From NCBI GenBank assembly GCA_000231825.2, contig JH720327.1, positions 781,606 to 845,605 on the forward strand: DNA of 64,000 nt. Direction: 5' to 3'. The DNA comes from Tetrahymena elliotti 4EA (taxonomy: Eukaryota; Ciliophora; Oligohymenophorea; Hymenostomatida; Tetrahymenidae). The first letter of the stretch is position 1. Each line of letters opens with the position of its first letter. The translations under genes and the position numbers were made by a program. The notes below the pieces were generated by a model. It saw only the letters and a program-made list of their open reading frames with translations, searched no databases and was not told the origin of the DNA. Below, one piece after another: positions 24,764 through 37,700 of this stretch.

Positions 24764-26481
24764 TCATTTAAAATCCATTTGTATGGCTAGATAGAGCAGG
24801 TTGTATTTATTTTTGATAGATAATCATTTGGATCATTTAAATTATTTTTTGATTATTTAATATTATACAGGATTATGGCAAATCTTGGTGAGTAAATTTC
24901 AGTCGAGTATTTAAGGAAGTTTCAAATATTTCATTTTTAACTTGCTAAAAGAAGTTGCTAATATAAAATAAATTTATTTAAAATAGAAAATTTCTTTTCA
25001 AATTACCAGTTTGAAATTTCAATGCTAGAATCTTTTAAAGTAAAATAGCCAAACTATGTCAACAATTAGAAGAAGCGCAAATTTGAATTATTTAGAGCAA
25101 AGAATAAATTATTTATGCTAATTAATACATCTTGCTAAGTTACCTCTTATGAAGCATCTCTATTTTTTTATTAATAAATCTATCATTTGCTTTATATTAA
25201 TCTAAAATTTACATTATTTCAAGCTGTAAAACCTCAAGTTTCTTTTAATTTATTTAGTTCATACAATCATGAAGTATTTGAGTAAATCTAACATAATTTT
25301 ATGCTGTCAAACTAAATAAAACAAAATTCAATAAATTTCTTTAAGTACTTAAATTAAAAATATAAAAAAATATATAATTTAAAAAGGAATTTACTTAATT
25401 CTAATCTACAATTTGATCAATACTAAGTGGTTAGGGATATTTAGAATGAATTTCTCAAAGGAATTTGCAACGTCATAAATATTAATTGATTAAAAACTAC
25501 ATTTTTAAAACATTTTTTATTTTACTTTTGAATGAATTTAAAATGGATGAATTTACCTTATAAAGAAATAGATTTCTTAAAAATATGGCTTCAAAAACCA
25601 TGTATTAAATTTTTCAAAAAAGTGACCATCAAAATCTTCAATCAATTAGCTATTAATTGTAATATTTTATTCATTTAAATATTAAAAATTGTTGATAAAA
25701 ATGTGTTTTTCTTTACTTGGCTACTAATCTCAATGAATTTAAATTTGATTTTTGAGATGCTTCCTTTACAAGTTCTGATAAGGTTGAAAGCTTTAATTCA
25801 ATTTTGCTTATTAATTTTGTTTGATAAATAATTTTATTTTTTTTGTGTTTTGATATTATTTTATGTTGAAAGTTACTTTAAGTTTAAGTAAATAAAATTT
25901 AGATTCTTTGGCAGATTCTTTCCTAGTATTTTAAAGTTATCTACTGAAATACTCTAATTGTCACTATTGCTATTAAGTTGTATGAAAATACTTACTAAAT
26001 GAATTAAAATCAACTAATTGCTACATACTTAAGTGATAAATTTAGCTCAGAGATTGAAGATAGATCTTTTAAATGAGAGAAAAACGTTTGCCAACCTTAA
26101 TTAGATATTTAATTTTCCCTTTAAAATATAAATGCTTTTATTTTTATTTTTAGGTTCTAATATTTTACTGCATCATGAAATTGGCAACTCGAAGTGTTTT
26201 AGGTAGAATAAAGAGCAGCTTTGCTACATGAATGATCTCTTCATCTTTAAGTTTACTAAATCTTTTTTAACGCATATTGATATCTTCTTTCTACTTTTAA
26301 AACTTTACCCTAAATGAAAGTTGATTGTTTCTATGCCGTTATATTTGATATCTTCTTCAGAAAAATTCTAAGCAGAATTAATTGCTATCGCTTTTATATG
26401 TGAGTAATTTTGTTAGTTTTCTTTACCTGTCTAAAGCTTGTAGATTTTTTCTATTTTTTTCTTTCTAAAATGATTTCCCAT
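24764..26481 (-). CDS. Leucine-rich repeat-like protein, phase-2 intron series
   Basis: Well-supported exons on the minus strand: 26029-26095, 25877-25969, 25717-25806, 25557-25649, 25395-25496, 25213-25347, 25007-25159, and a last exon starting 24957. All seven internal junctions from 26029 to 24957 are phase 2 and keep frame. Several exons are ~30 codons and carry short leucine-rich strings such as LSSISELNLSL, LPKNLNFIYLNL and LEVLQLEIM, suggesting one repeat per exon. The end is TGA 24764-24766 if a last short intron is used, or TGA 24735-24737 if not. The 5' part is uncertain: an ATG at 26481 opens MGNHFRKKKIEK..., and a coding-like stretch with KLKDEEIIHVAKLLFILPK lies at ~26180-26290, but I could not join these to 26095 in phase. 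It could be a working gene with a missed exon or one with a damaged 5' end. Function unknown. Confidence 0.6.
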
Positions 26482-26939
26482 CTTGTTTTACTACTTACTT
26501 TGTTGCAATTTACTTAGTTTTAATAATTGAATTAAAGTATAATAAGTAGATAATGTTGATTTTTTTTCTTTTATTTAATATCAAAAATATTCATTATCAG
26601 ATATTATAAGAACTATTTAAAATATTTGCTTTTTTAATATGATCAGGAGGAGGTAAATTTTAAAAATAGATTGCTCAATTTTCATAAATTTATTTATTGA
26701 GAAAGACTTCTTTCATTAATGTAAAACATTTTAAAAAAGAAATTTTATTTCTACCAAAATTTAAATAGTTTTGTTAATAAGAATTGAATCTATGATTTAT
26801 TTTGACTGATTCAAAATGAAAATTTTGATTGATAAAAATATCTTTTAGTAAATATTAAAAAAAATTCAATCTTTGCAAAGTAGCATCAAGCTCTAAACAA
26901 AAACAAATTAAAATAGTAAAAGAGAATCATATAAAGGAA
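26482..26939. promoter_or_regulatory. Divergent intergenic region
   Basis: Short spacer between the minus-strand leucine-rich gene and the plus-strand membrane-protein gene, expected to hold both promoters. No motif identified. Confidence 0.35.
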
Positions 26940-27491
26940 ATGTCCAAAGATGATAAAAAAACCAAAGACACAGGCAAAAATTTAGTGAATAATTAAATCC
27001 AGCCCTTCATGAGCGAAACTGATCCAAGAAATCCTTATGGATGCAATTATGAAGAGTTAGAATATGAAACAAAAGTTTTCTACAAATATTAAGAAATTAA
27101 AAAACATGTACACTTAAATGAACAAGACTAAAACAAAGTCATCCAAGCTAACTTCATATATATGGCTGGAGTTACCTTTTCAGTCTTAGGATCTTTGGGA
27201 TTAGGTTATGTTATGAAAAAGAATTAAATGTTTTCCAGATTGCGCACATTACACATTCTAGCTGAAGAATATACCAATTTTTATTATGGTTTTTTCGTTG
27301 CTGCAAGCGGGTCCTTTTCTTATTTCTACTGCAACAAGTATTATGTTCAAGAAGTTTGTAAACCTCTCATGATGAAGTATTTGGAAGAAGCCAAAAAAAA
27401 TGGATTCCAAGATTATCGCATTTCTGAAACAAAGCCTTTTGATTGGGAAGAGAAATTTCTAGGCTCTTCTAAATTACCAAAGAAGCTATGA
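26940..27491 (+). CDS. Small two-segment membrane protein
   Basis: Intronless 183-residue protein, ATG 26940 to TGA 27489-27491. The N-terminal ~75 residues are hydrophilic and charged (NPYGCNYEELEYETKVFYKY). A first hydrophobic segment lies near residues 78-95 (FIYMAGVTFSVLGSLGLGY) and a second near 115-135 (FYYGFFVAASGSFSYFYCN), joined by a short loop with basic residues. The C-terminus is charged. G+C and codon usage are higher than in flanking DNA, which supports a well-expressed gene. This size and topology resemble lineage-specific subunits of ciliate mitochondrial complexes, but there is no clear presequence and I do not recognise the family. Function unknown. Confidence 0.8.
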
Positions 27492-29249
27492 TCAATATAT
27501 TAACTTTATATAAATTAATAATTTGATAAAAATAGCTAATTAAAATATCAAATAATAGATTGGTAGATCAATTCAATCTATCTATCTATCAATCAAACAA
27601 TTATTCATGCAATCAAATATTAATTCAATCAATTTATCAAACTTCTTAGTGCTCACACACACAATTTTAATAATTAATTGTATATAGATTCTTTACATAT
27701 ATTTATAACTAACTATTTTTTAGATAAACTAACTTATCACTTCTTACTTAATTAATAAACTTCGTACTACTTATTCATGCAAAAAAACTATTTTTAGAGC
27801 CATTTATATTACAAATAACTATTTTTTAGGTATTTCACTTCTTGAATAATTTTTAAATTTCAAAAAACACATAAAGCTAACCTCACCATCATCTTTAATT
27901 TAATTAATTAAAAGAACACATCTTTTTATAATTTTCCTTAATACATTTTGAAACTGCAAAGCCATTTTTTAATTTTAAAACTTTTTTTATTTTCATTTAT
28001 TTTAAATTTTAAAAGAAAATTTAAAAATTATGAGTAGAATAAATTGTAATAAAATATGAATTTATCTTTATATCTGTAAGTTATGATATCCATAAAATTA
28101 ATGGACTTAAATAATTCAATAATATACTATTAGTTAGTTAGTTCAGATTTTTTGAAACTATAAATTGTATGTAATAAATAGATGTTTGAGTAAATATAAA
28201 TGTAATTTATATAAATCACATGCCTTAGTAACTAAAAATACTGAATACTGAATATTGTTGAGATCAAAATGAAATGAAAACATTCACTATTATGATTATC
28301 TTTAAAAATAGTTTTTATTACTGAATTTTAAGAAAAACATTTAGCTTTTGCTAAAAGACTAAGATTTACTGTTTAATTTATTTTTCTGATGTCAGATAGA
28401 TAAAGTAAATGTAATACGAAGATTAATTAAAATTCTGAAGACTTAATCAAATTCATAGCTTTTATTTAACCCATTAGAGAGTAAAACTAATACTAAATTT
28501 GAGTAAATTAATAATTAATGATTAATTTGAGAGATCAAAATTTATCAGCTCAAATTTCAAAGGAGTGTGCATAAGAGGAGTAATTCATATTGTGAATGTA
28601 TGTAATTACTAGAAAGTAAATTAAATTTAGAAAGTTATTTTTGATTTAAGCATTAAAGTAGTTTCTGTTTCAACTGAGTAAAGATAAAATAGAAGTCAAA
28701 AATACTTCAATTAATATAGAGAGTATTAATGAAACTGAATAAAATTAAAAGAATTAATTATTAATTAAGAGTGGAAAATATTCTTTAAGGGTATTGTTTA
28801 TTATAAATGCACTTCTGAAAAATGTTACATTTTTATGTGTTTATTTAATTTTCAATTCATATTTATTTAGTCTATGTAAAATGTTATCTGAATGATTAAA
28901 TAAACTTTGTCTTGATTATTAAGTTTTAATCAATTAATGCTTGATTATGTTAACATTTTGCTCCAAATTTACTTATTATTTTAAAAGGGATACATTTTAC
29001 AAAAAGTATGATTTACTTTAGATTTCATCTGTTATGTTTTTATGTATCAAATGAAATATTTGAGAATCAAGTCAATTAGAATGATTAATATTAGTTAACA
29101 TATAATTAAATAATTTAATAGCTTGTGTATTTCATAAGTTAAAAAGCAGTATATATTAACATTAATAGTAAAAAATATTAAAACATTTGGATAAATTCAC
29201 ATTAATAAATCAATCAAAAAAAAACAAAAAAAAAGAATTCAAAATACAA
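27492..29249. other. Gene-poor intergenic region
   Basis: Mostly low-complexity A/T sequence, with short atca/atct repeats near 27550-27640. The only coding-like part is 28389-28895, listed separately. Nothing else found. Confidence 0.5.
28389..28895 (+). CDS. Candidate small spliced gene, model unsure
   Basis: ATG 28389 opens MSDRQSKCNTKINQNSED and runs to a GTAAAA donor at about 28489. One splice (acceptor GAG at about 28541) gives a complete 52-residue protein ending TGA 28593-28595 in ISKECAQEEQFIL. Other acceptors continue into a second coding-like block at 28650-28790 (LSKDKIEVKNTSINIES) that reaches TGA 28893-28895. Phase allows more than one model, so I give the outer limits. The proteins have no recognisable domain and chance frames are possible in this composition. 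Confidence 0.3.
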
Positions 29250-30794
29250 ATGCAATACAATTATTCTCAATAACAGTATTAATAGCATGTCTAATACTCT
29301 CCTCTCATGCTATAGGCTACTCCTTAAAACTTGGTATAGAACTAATCTAATTAGTATTACTAGATACCAACTTATTGCAACTATGGAACTCCCTATTCTC
29401 ATTTTACTATAGATTAGCTCAATCTTTTAAATAAGTAATAATAACAATAACTCTAAATCAATTTCTCAAATGATTTGCTCTAAAGATAATCCCTCTTCGG
29501 AATGTAGTAATAATATAACCTTTAACCAGTCTAACAGAATAACTTGGTGGGTTATCATAATCAGTATAATTATAAATGGAATATTGATAATAATTAATTT
29601 CACCAATTTAGCTATGACTATTAGCCTCTATAGTATGTCAACAATACAAATAACATAATTGAAGCTAACTAAATCAGAAAACATTCTTTAGGATTAACCA
29701 ATGGTTCATTCTCTTAGAATGAAGCTACAGAGAACTTAGTCCATAACTTAATAGCAAAAGAGGAAGCAAATTTGATAAATGAATAAAAGCCTATTCTTTT
29801 TGATGATGTCAAAGTCCCTTAATAACAAAATAGGTCCTCCCGAAAATAAAAAACTTTAAAAAATTAAACTATTAACAAATATCAAATATAAAAAAATGCA
29901 TGTAAAAGTGTAAAAAATAATACCATTATCATTTAGTACAACTAAATGAATGGGGGTGAATAAACTGAATAGTTAAATTAAAAAAATTTAGCCATAAAGC
30001 ACTCAGAGACTATTCTTAAAATGGAGCAAAAAATGGAGTAATAATTAAAAAATGAATTTGAATCTACCTAATCTAAGTAAATTGAACAACCATTTATTAA
30101 GGGTTTGAAAATTCCAATAAAATTTGAGAATTTGGTTGAAAACATGAATGAATTTAAAAGCTTTTCCACAGTGAATAATTAAGAATCATCATAAAATTGC
30201 TTGAAATCACAGGATTAAAAATTAATAAATCAAAAGTTAGCTTTAGAAAAAGCCAGATAAGAAGAAGAACAAATCAAATTGTAATTAATTGAAAACCTGA
30301 GTACTTGCTAAAGAGAAATACTTCGCCTAGGAATTCAAACAAATAGATAAAATATAAACAGAAATTTCATTAAGTAATACAAATTATATGTCAACACTAA
30401 AGTACAATATGTCCTAAACTACGAAAAATCTGACTAACAAAAGTACTAATTTAGGAGCTGTAAAAACCAACCTGTAAAACTTATTACTGATCCTACTCCT
30501 TAAGAAAAAATTTCGTTCTAAAAGAAGTTTAATAAATTCATAGCAAACAAGATATACAGCAACAACGACATCAAGTAAATCATTGAAAATAAAATCTATG
30601 GCTACCTCTTTAAAGAGTTCCTTAACAATGAAATAACTGATTGGATTGAACAAAATATCAATGACAGAAAATAAGACTATTTATGCATAGTTAAATTCTA
30701 TTTGCTATGCTGCCAATAGAACCAATATCTTTGCTTTATGAATGATAATTAATCGCTAAATAGAAAAAACATCTAATACTTTGCTAATTTTTGA
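29250..30794 (+). CDS. Gln/Asn-rich protein, unrecognised
   Basis: Intronless 514-residue frame from ATG 29250 to TGA 30792-30794. The first ~150 residues are a Gln/Asn/Tyr-rich low-complexity region of prion-like composition (MQYNYSQQQYQQHVQYSP). The centre is Lys/Glu-rich with helical, possibly coiled stretches around residues 240-330 (ILKMEQKMEQQLKNEF, KLALEKARQEEEQIKLQ). The last ~150 residues look folded, with several Cys and aromatic residues (IENKIYGYLFKEFLNNEITDWIEQ). Because almost all Gln codons here are TAA/TAG, the gene is invisible with the standard code. No known domain recognised. A role in RNA-protein condensates would fit the composition but is only a guess. Confidence 0.75.
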
Positions 30795-31506
30795 CTAAAA
30801 ACATTCAATTTGTCTCTCTAGAGAAATTTAAAATATCTCAATTCATTCAAGGTTACATATTCTTGATAATACATCTTAATCTTCATCTATCAAAAAGTAA
30901 GTTTACCAAACAAAAAAGAGAATTTATGTCCAAAAAAAATATAAAGATAATATATTACTTTTATTCGTACTTACACATTCTTCATATACTCTTTAATATA
31001 ATTTTCATTTTTACTACTCATTTGTTTTATCAGTAAAAAAGGATAAGTTTATCTGTTTTTACTTTCTCAAATTATTTTTTGTTCAAGTTGCTCTTTTAAA
31101 TTCCGACATAAACATAAGATAAAAAAATAGCATATTAAATACTTCTATTTCAAATAAACAAAAAGTATTGATCATATTTCTCTTTTTCTAAATCATTTTG
31201 CGAAATTCCAAATTTATAAAAGAAAAATATTACCTAATTATAAAGTCTTTAATGGCTCATTTAAATATAAAGAAAATGATGCAAACTAATAAGCCCAAGA
31301 GAAACATTTTGATTGGCTTTTTCATTTATGAATTTTGCACTATTAGTAAATCATAAAATAGATAAATTAAAAAGAAAAAATCACATGTTTAAAATTCTTC
31401 TTACAACAATAAATTAAATTAGGATAAAGGGCCAGGATTTATCTTATAAGATTTTTAATAAATTTTACTTAATCTTATCCATAATTTTATTGTAAAAAAA
31501 TTCATA
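30795..31506. other. Intergenic, no clear gene
   Basis: A/T-rich. A plus-strand frame opening at ATG 31252 looks coding for ~60 codons but runs on into the antisense of the small gene at 31507-31931 and is not supported further. Confidence 0.4.
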
Positions 31507-31931
31507 TCAGCTTTAATCAGATAGTAATAATTAATGGTCACTTGTATTTATTTGTTCATCTTTTATCATTAAAAATTTTATTTTCAGCGAAATCAATGTT
31601 TTTTAAGCTAATTTTTGATTGGCATAAAAATCTTTCAACTATTTTTTTATAAAATAAAATTTCTTATCTTGGATATTTGGTAAGAGTGATTTTTTACTGT
31701 AACATTATTATCAATTTTAAATGCTAAATTAAAACATTTATAATTTACAGTTTTAATTAATACTTGAAGGTCACTGTAAACTAATTTTATTTCTTCAAAA
31801 CCTTCATGAAAAGTTACAGATAAATTCAAATGTGCTTATGATTATGAATAAAATGAATATGCCTATTCATTTTTACTAGGAAGTAAATTAATTAATTAGA
31901 TTGTATATTGATTTATTACAATCTTTTTCAT
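31507..31931 (-). CDS. Small unrecognised two-exon gene
   Basis: Exons 31698-31931 and 31507-31638 (minus strand) join in phase 0 across a 59-nt GTAAAA...AATAG intron, giving 121 residues. The protein starts MKKIVINQYTIQLINLLPSK and has a mixed, non-repetitive composition (VTFHEGFEEIKLVYSDLQV, then LKDFYANQKLAQKTLISLK after the splice). A coding-like sequence on both sides of a well-formed intron is better support than an open frame alone. No signal peptide, membrane segment or known domain is visible. The start could lie further upstream, since the frame remains open for some distance. Confidence 0.4.
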
Positions 31932-32420
31932 TAGAAAGATATCTTTTTTTTATAAAAAAATACTTTGCTTTCTATGTATTTTCCCTTAATATTTAAGTTT
32001 TTTAAAAGCTGTCTTCACTTATCAATAGAATCAGCAATTTACAATTAATTCACAGAAATTTATAAGCATCAAGTTTCTAAAAATGAAAATGATTTAACTT
32101 TGAAATTCACAACAAATTCCTCTATACTGAACAAAAAATATGTATCATGTGTAACATTTTTATTAATCAGAAAATAACAGTAAATTAATCAAATTAACCA
32201 ATTAATTTTTTCCTTCAAAAAATAAAGATAGATATTTTTATTTCAAAAATGAACTAGCTTACAAATATAATTATATTTGTAATTGCACTTATAAAAAGAT
32301 ATTACTTTGTCATTTTTTGGCAAATTAAAGGATTAAATCAAACAAACCATAAATTCCTTATTTTTAACATGATGTTCTATCTAATTGAAATATCAGAGTC
32401 AACTTGAGTTTTTATGAGGA

Positions 32421-32580
32421 TGTACCCTAATTGCCAATTTAGTTCTAACTGAAATAAAGCTTACTCCTTTATAGATAGATTAGAGTATTTAGCTAATCCA
32501 GAGCACAATTTTAATGTACCCTAATTACCTATTTAGTTATTATCTAGGGCTAATTCTAACCTTTATAGATTAGAGTCTTT
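32421..32580. repeat. Imperfect direct repeat, 2 copies
   Basis: The motif tgtaccctaattgccaattt (32421) recurs with few changes at 32515, and each copy is followed ~45 bases later by a second shared block, ctttatagatagattagagt and ctttatagattagagtcttt. Copy spacing is about 94 bases. The repeat is more C-rich than the DNA around it. No coding frame crosses it. Confidence 0.6.
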
Positions 32581-34371
32581 CTCTATAAAACAAGCCTTTT
32601 TATGTAAATTGTAAGACGCTTGAATAGATTTGATTTAGTTTTTGATAATTTTAATAAAACCTATTTTACTATTAAGTATTTATTTTGAAATAAGGACACA
32701 ATATAATACTTCTTTATAAATGATTAAATTATTCAAACTGACAGATCTAAATTTCATCAATGATTCATTAGATTTAAAGCGCTTCCTTTCAGATACAAAG
32801 AATATTTCAAGAAGGGATAAAAATAAAATCTTTTGTTGTAAAAAAGAATAATGAATAATAAAATAATTGTTATCAAATAATGCTTATAAATGTTTCTTTT
32901 CTTAAACAAAAGTAAGAAAAAGATTTTTTTCTGAATCACTTTTTTAGCAGTTTAAAAGAAATCACAAAATTTTTGATTAGATAGATTATCTATTCTATCT
33001 GTTTAATTCAATCCTAATTTTTTATCATCTTAAAATTCCTTTTTAATGCTTTGAAAAATGTTTGTAACAATCTTTTTTTGTCATGAATTTACCATTTTTT
33101 AAAAATTAACAAAGTATTTTTGCTGGTTGTTGCAATTTTTTAAATCATTTTAAATACTAAACTAAAAGTATGGTATTATTTTAGGTTTATTCTATCAAAA
33201 TATTAGCTAAGTTATTTACATTTGCATTTGTTAATAATAGTTTCTATTTGTAAATATCAAAATATAATATTTAGTACTAGCTTGAATTGTAAAAAAAATA
33301 CTCATTCTTTTATTTTGAAAAAAAAATATGCTTTAAAAATATGTATCATTTTAAATATATTTTCAAATAAAGTCAAAATATTTACAAATATCATATTTGC
33401 TTTTTACAATCAGAAAAATTTTTAGTTCAGCTTTTATATTACCAACGAATCTAATCATGAAAATGCATCACAAAATTTGTGATTAAACAGATTGCAAATT
33501 AATGGGTATTATATGGTATATAGTTACTCAATTTCTTATTCACTTATGGTAATAATTTGAAGAAGATGTAATTTGAAAAATTATTATTTTATAAACCTAA
33601 TTTGTAAATTAATTAATATAATAAAAATTATGAAAACAAATTAAACAGTAAATAAGACTAGTAAAATATTATGAATTAACAGTATTAACATATATATTAA
33701 TTATTTATTATGAGAAAGTGTAATTAGTAATTCATATGATTTCTAATATTACATTTTTGGCCAATTCTGATTAATGAAGTTTGTTCAAGATCAAATTAAT
33801 TTTATTTATTGTTGATAAATAATTATTTAAGTAAATAAATAAGTCACACAGATTAAGAAAGAAATTGAGTTTTACACGCAAAAAAAAACAAACAATTAAA
33901 AAACAAGGAATAAATAAATAAAAGAGAGGTAAATTTACAATTTTGTTAAGATTTATTTTGTATCAGTAAAAAAAACATTAATTAATCAGTTTCTTAGCAA
34001 ATTAGTTAACTAAATGTTTAATTTCAAAAAATAAATTCGTTTACTGGCCAGAGCTTCAATATTGCTAATTTATAACTTTACTCTAAAATAACTTTTATTT
34101 TTTAATAATTATTAAAATAAATAAAAAATGAAATGAAAAAAACAAAATAAATAAATAAAAAAATAAAATAATTAGCTTTTTGGTTTTTGAAGTTTTTATT
34201 TTGAATTATTTTCTCCGCGAAAATAAAACAATAATTTTATTGAAAATTAGTCTATATCTATCTATCTTCTTAGGAAATTACTAAATATTCAACAATTTTA
34301 ACAAAAATTTGTCTAATATTAAAAGACCATACAAATTTGTTGGTTTATTTATTTATTTTTATTAAAAAACA

Positions 34372-34389
34372 GTCTCAAAAAGCTGAGAC
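34372..34389. other. Small perfect hairpin
   Basis: GTCTCA and TGAGAC form a 6-bp stem with a 6-base loop. Short, and could be chance; no role assigned. Confidence 0.35.
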
Positions 34390-34767
34390 AAAATTTAAAT
34401 TTTTATTTCAAAAAATACAATTTGTTTGAAAGAATAAACCAGAATTGAATTTTGATTATTCACATGAATACATGAATGAAGCTATTTTATATAAAAAATA
34501 CTCATATTAATTATTTATTTATTTTTATTTTTAAAGATTAAGTTGAAAGTAAGAAAAAGTAATAAGGTTAATAGGGTTGAAGGTTTTTATTTTATTCTAA
34601 TTTGAAGAAATAAATTTTTAACTTCTTTTTTGACATAATTATTTGCAAATATGTAAAGAAAGAATAAATAATATGTATTTAATATGTTTAAAGTAAACTT
34701 TTTTAATAATCAATATAAGAACACTTAGAATTAAATCTAAAAGTGATATTAAAAAAACAAGCTAAAA

Positions 34768-37700
34768 ATGATGATAAAAATTATTATTATTTTTTTAATG
34801 CTTACATTAAATAAACTCTTTGTATATTGTTAGCAATGCTCTATAGTAGGCTGTATTGATGCATAAAATGACCCATAAACCAGTTAGTGCATTTGTAATT
34901 AGTGTCAAGATTCATTTATCCTAACTTAAGACTCATAATGTAGAAGTAATACATGTGGATAAAATAAACAATATTATTAAGTGCAAGACCCCAGTTTAAA
35001 TATAAATAGTGCTTTATGTTCATCAATTTGTCCTAATAATTAAGTTGCAAATGATTAAACAAGCATATGTGATGTCAGCTACATGTGCACAGAGACTTTT
35101 ATATAAAACTCATAAACAAATCAAAGCAAGAACGTGCAATATGTCCTATTCAGCCCAAGTGATAACCTGTTATACCTTGTTTATGGAACCTTTTTAAATG
35201 CTATAGATAGTCTAAAAGGAACATTCATTAAAACATTTTCATTTGATAGTGGAGTTTCTACTTTAAATGTGATTGATAACTAACTATTCTTGTATAATAT
35301 CTCCTCTTCTTAACTCTTATTATGGGATCAATATCTCTCTCAAGTATAATTTTTCATGCAAATAACTAAAGGAGATATTAAAGCCTCAAGCAAAGTATTC
35401 AGAGCTATAGATAGTTAATAATACTTAATCTGCACTTTTGATAATTCTGGAACATAAATATTTGTTAATTTAATTCAATAAAGCAAGCAAGAAAGCTAGT
35501 CCTTAGCAACTATTAGTATTCCTACTTAATTTGAATTGCTTTCAACATTTAAAAACTTTATAATCATTCAAAAAACGAATGATTTCAAAATTAAATTAGG
35601 TTTTGTTATAAACACTTTTAATTAACCAAATTTAATTATTAGTCAAGAATATTTTTGTGAAAATATTTAAGGAGTGGCTATAGATGCGATTTCAATTTCT
35701 TAATTAGGAAGATATTTCTTTTACCTTATTTTTTAAACCACAAGCTAAATATTTACCTCATTTGAACAAAATAATTCTTCATAGTGTACAAGCATGTAAA
35801 CCTTAGACAATTCTCTACCAATAAAAATGAATTAAATTAGCATTGATTTTTGTAATAAAAATGAGGCAATGTAGTTAATAGTAGTTATGCTTTCTAGCTA
35901 AAAACTAGTGGGATATCAAATTTAGTCAAATAATAATTTAGAAGTACTTTTTTAAGTGATTTTATAGAACCAAATTATAGACTTCAAACCTATCGTCAAA
36001 TAAAATATCCTTTATTTATACTCTATCTCAAATGATAGTACTATTAATATTCACCAGATTAATTCATATCTTTGTTAAAACTAAATCAGCCTTAATATCA
36101 AACCTTTATCATCATTCAATATTAAATTAAGTTCTCCTCTTTCTTTGTATAGTATTTAAGAATTAGTAGGTTAAATTAATTATGAGTAAGTAATCTTAAC
36201 TTCTTATGATATATAAATCGTCATTCCTTCTTTTGACTAACCTTTTCTTTTTATTAGAGATTTCTAAGACAAAGTATTTGCTAATGAATAGGCTATATCT
36301 AAAATGCTTTATTTAGAAAATATTGGATATATTGCCAGTTGCTCAATAGAAGGTAAATTAATATTATGGTAAGCTATTGATCCTTTAGATCCTTAATATG
36401 TTCTTTCTTTTAAAAGACCTTATCCTTGCCTTGATGTTATTTAATTTAGTAGTACCTTTATTGTAGCAAAATTTGCTTTAGAGGTTTTTATTTTCAATGC
36501 ACTTAATGTGATTCAAGCTAAATCATATCCTATCTTAACTCCAACAGCCTTTTCATCAATTGCTTCAACAAATTAATACATTTACATCTTTAGTGATGCA
36601 AGTGCTTTTATTCTTAGCTCTTACAACACAATAGTAGCATAATCTCAAAAGACACTTTTCCCTTCATAATTTTTAAACATTCAAAATATTTTCGTGTCAT
36701 AAACTGATAAAATTGTAGTCTAAACTAAGCTTTCTGACATTCTTGTTTATGATTTTGACATTAATTCCTAAACAATCAATGGAAATAGTCTTTTTTCTTA
36801 TTCTAATAAAATACCAATTTACACCTCTAAAATGTTCAATTTAGACTCTTAAAGTAAGCTTTTTTGTTTTAAATTTAAGAATTTTTGTTTAATTCAAATA
36901 TTTTTTTTCCATCATGTAAAATTCAAAAAAAATCAAGTAAACTGATGATGTACAACATACCTATTTTAAGGAAAGATTGATAAATTAAATTTTTATCAAT
37001 TTAACTTTACAAATGAAATTTTTTAATTGATTTTATTAGTTGAAATATCGTCATAAATAAGAAATCACCCCCTTTTATTAATTAATGACACTCATATTGA
37101 TGGATTTTTTCTTAATTAAAATTAGAAAGATTAAAGGATTTTATTTTTATTTGAATGTAACCTAAACAATTTAATTTAACTAAATAATTTATTTATTCAA
37201 TAGACTTTAGGCTTGTAATATTCGATTATTTAGGTTTTGTTAAGATATTTGATAATTAATTGAATATTGCAAATACCTTCAGAATTACATTAGGAGCAGT
37301 ACTCTTTATTGATAAATTCATGCATTACTATATTTTTACCATTTACATAACTAATTCGACTTAGATCAATTAGTTTACATTAATTATATTTGACACCGAC
37401 AAAAATTTAACTACTCAAGCTGGATAGCTCTTTGTTGCAGGCTTTTTTATTTAATTCAAATCAAAAACAAATAACTTAGGTTAGCAAACATATGTTCTTA
37501 CAAATGCTGTTTCAGCATAAAATACTGCTATTACTGTGGAAGTTTTTTGGATCCCATCATTAAATACTATAAATGTTGCATTTGCTCATTTTACTTTTTC
37601 TACATAGTAAACTCTATTAAATGCCATTACAGATAGCCAATCTACAATGGTAATATCAGGAAATTTAAGTGGTTAAGTAAGAGTAGCTCCAACTCCTAAT

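Larger units (their letters stand above)
31932..34767. other. Long gene-poor intergenic region
   Basis: Nearly 3 kb with no convincing gene on either strand. It contains an imperfect direct repeat at 32421-32580 and a small hairpin at 34372-34389, both listed separately, plus tatc/aaat simple repeats. The last few hundred bases must hold the promoter of the giant membrane-protein gene. Confidence 0.5.

Noticed and set aside
31252..31690. Plus-strand frame beginning MAHLNIKKMMQTNK
   Set aside because: Runs without a stop into the antisense of the better-supported spliced gene at 31507-31931 and becomes low-complexity.
35009..35197. Open frame inside the giant gene in another phase
   Set aside because: Shadow of the Cys-rich N-terminal exon.
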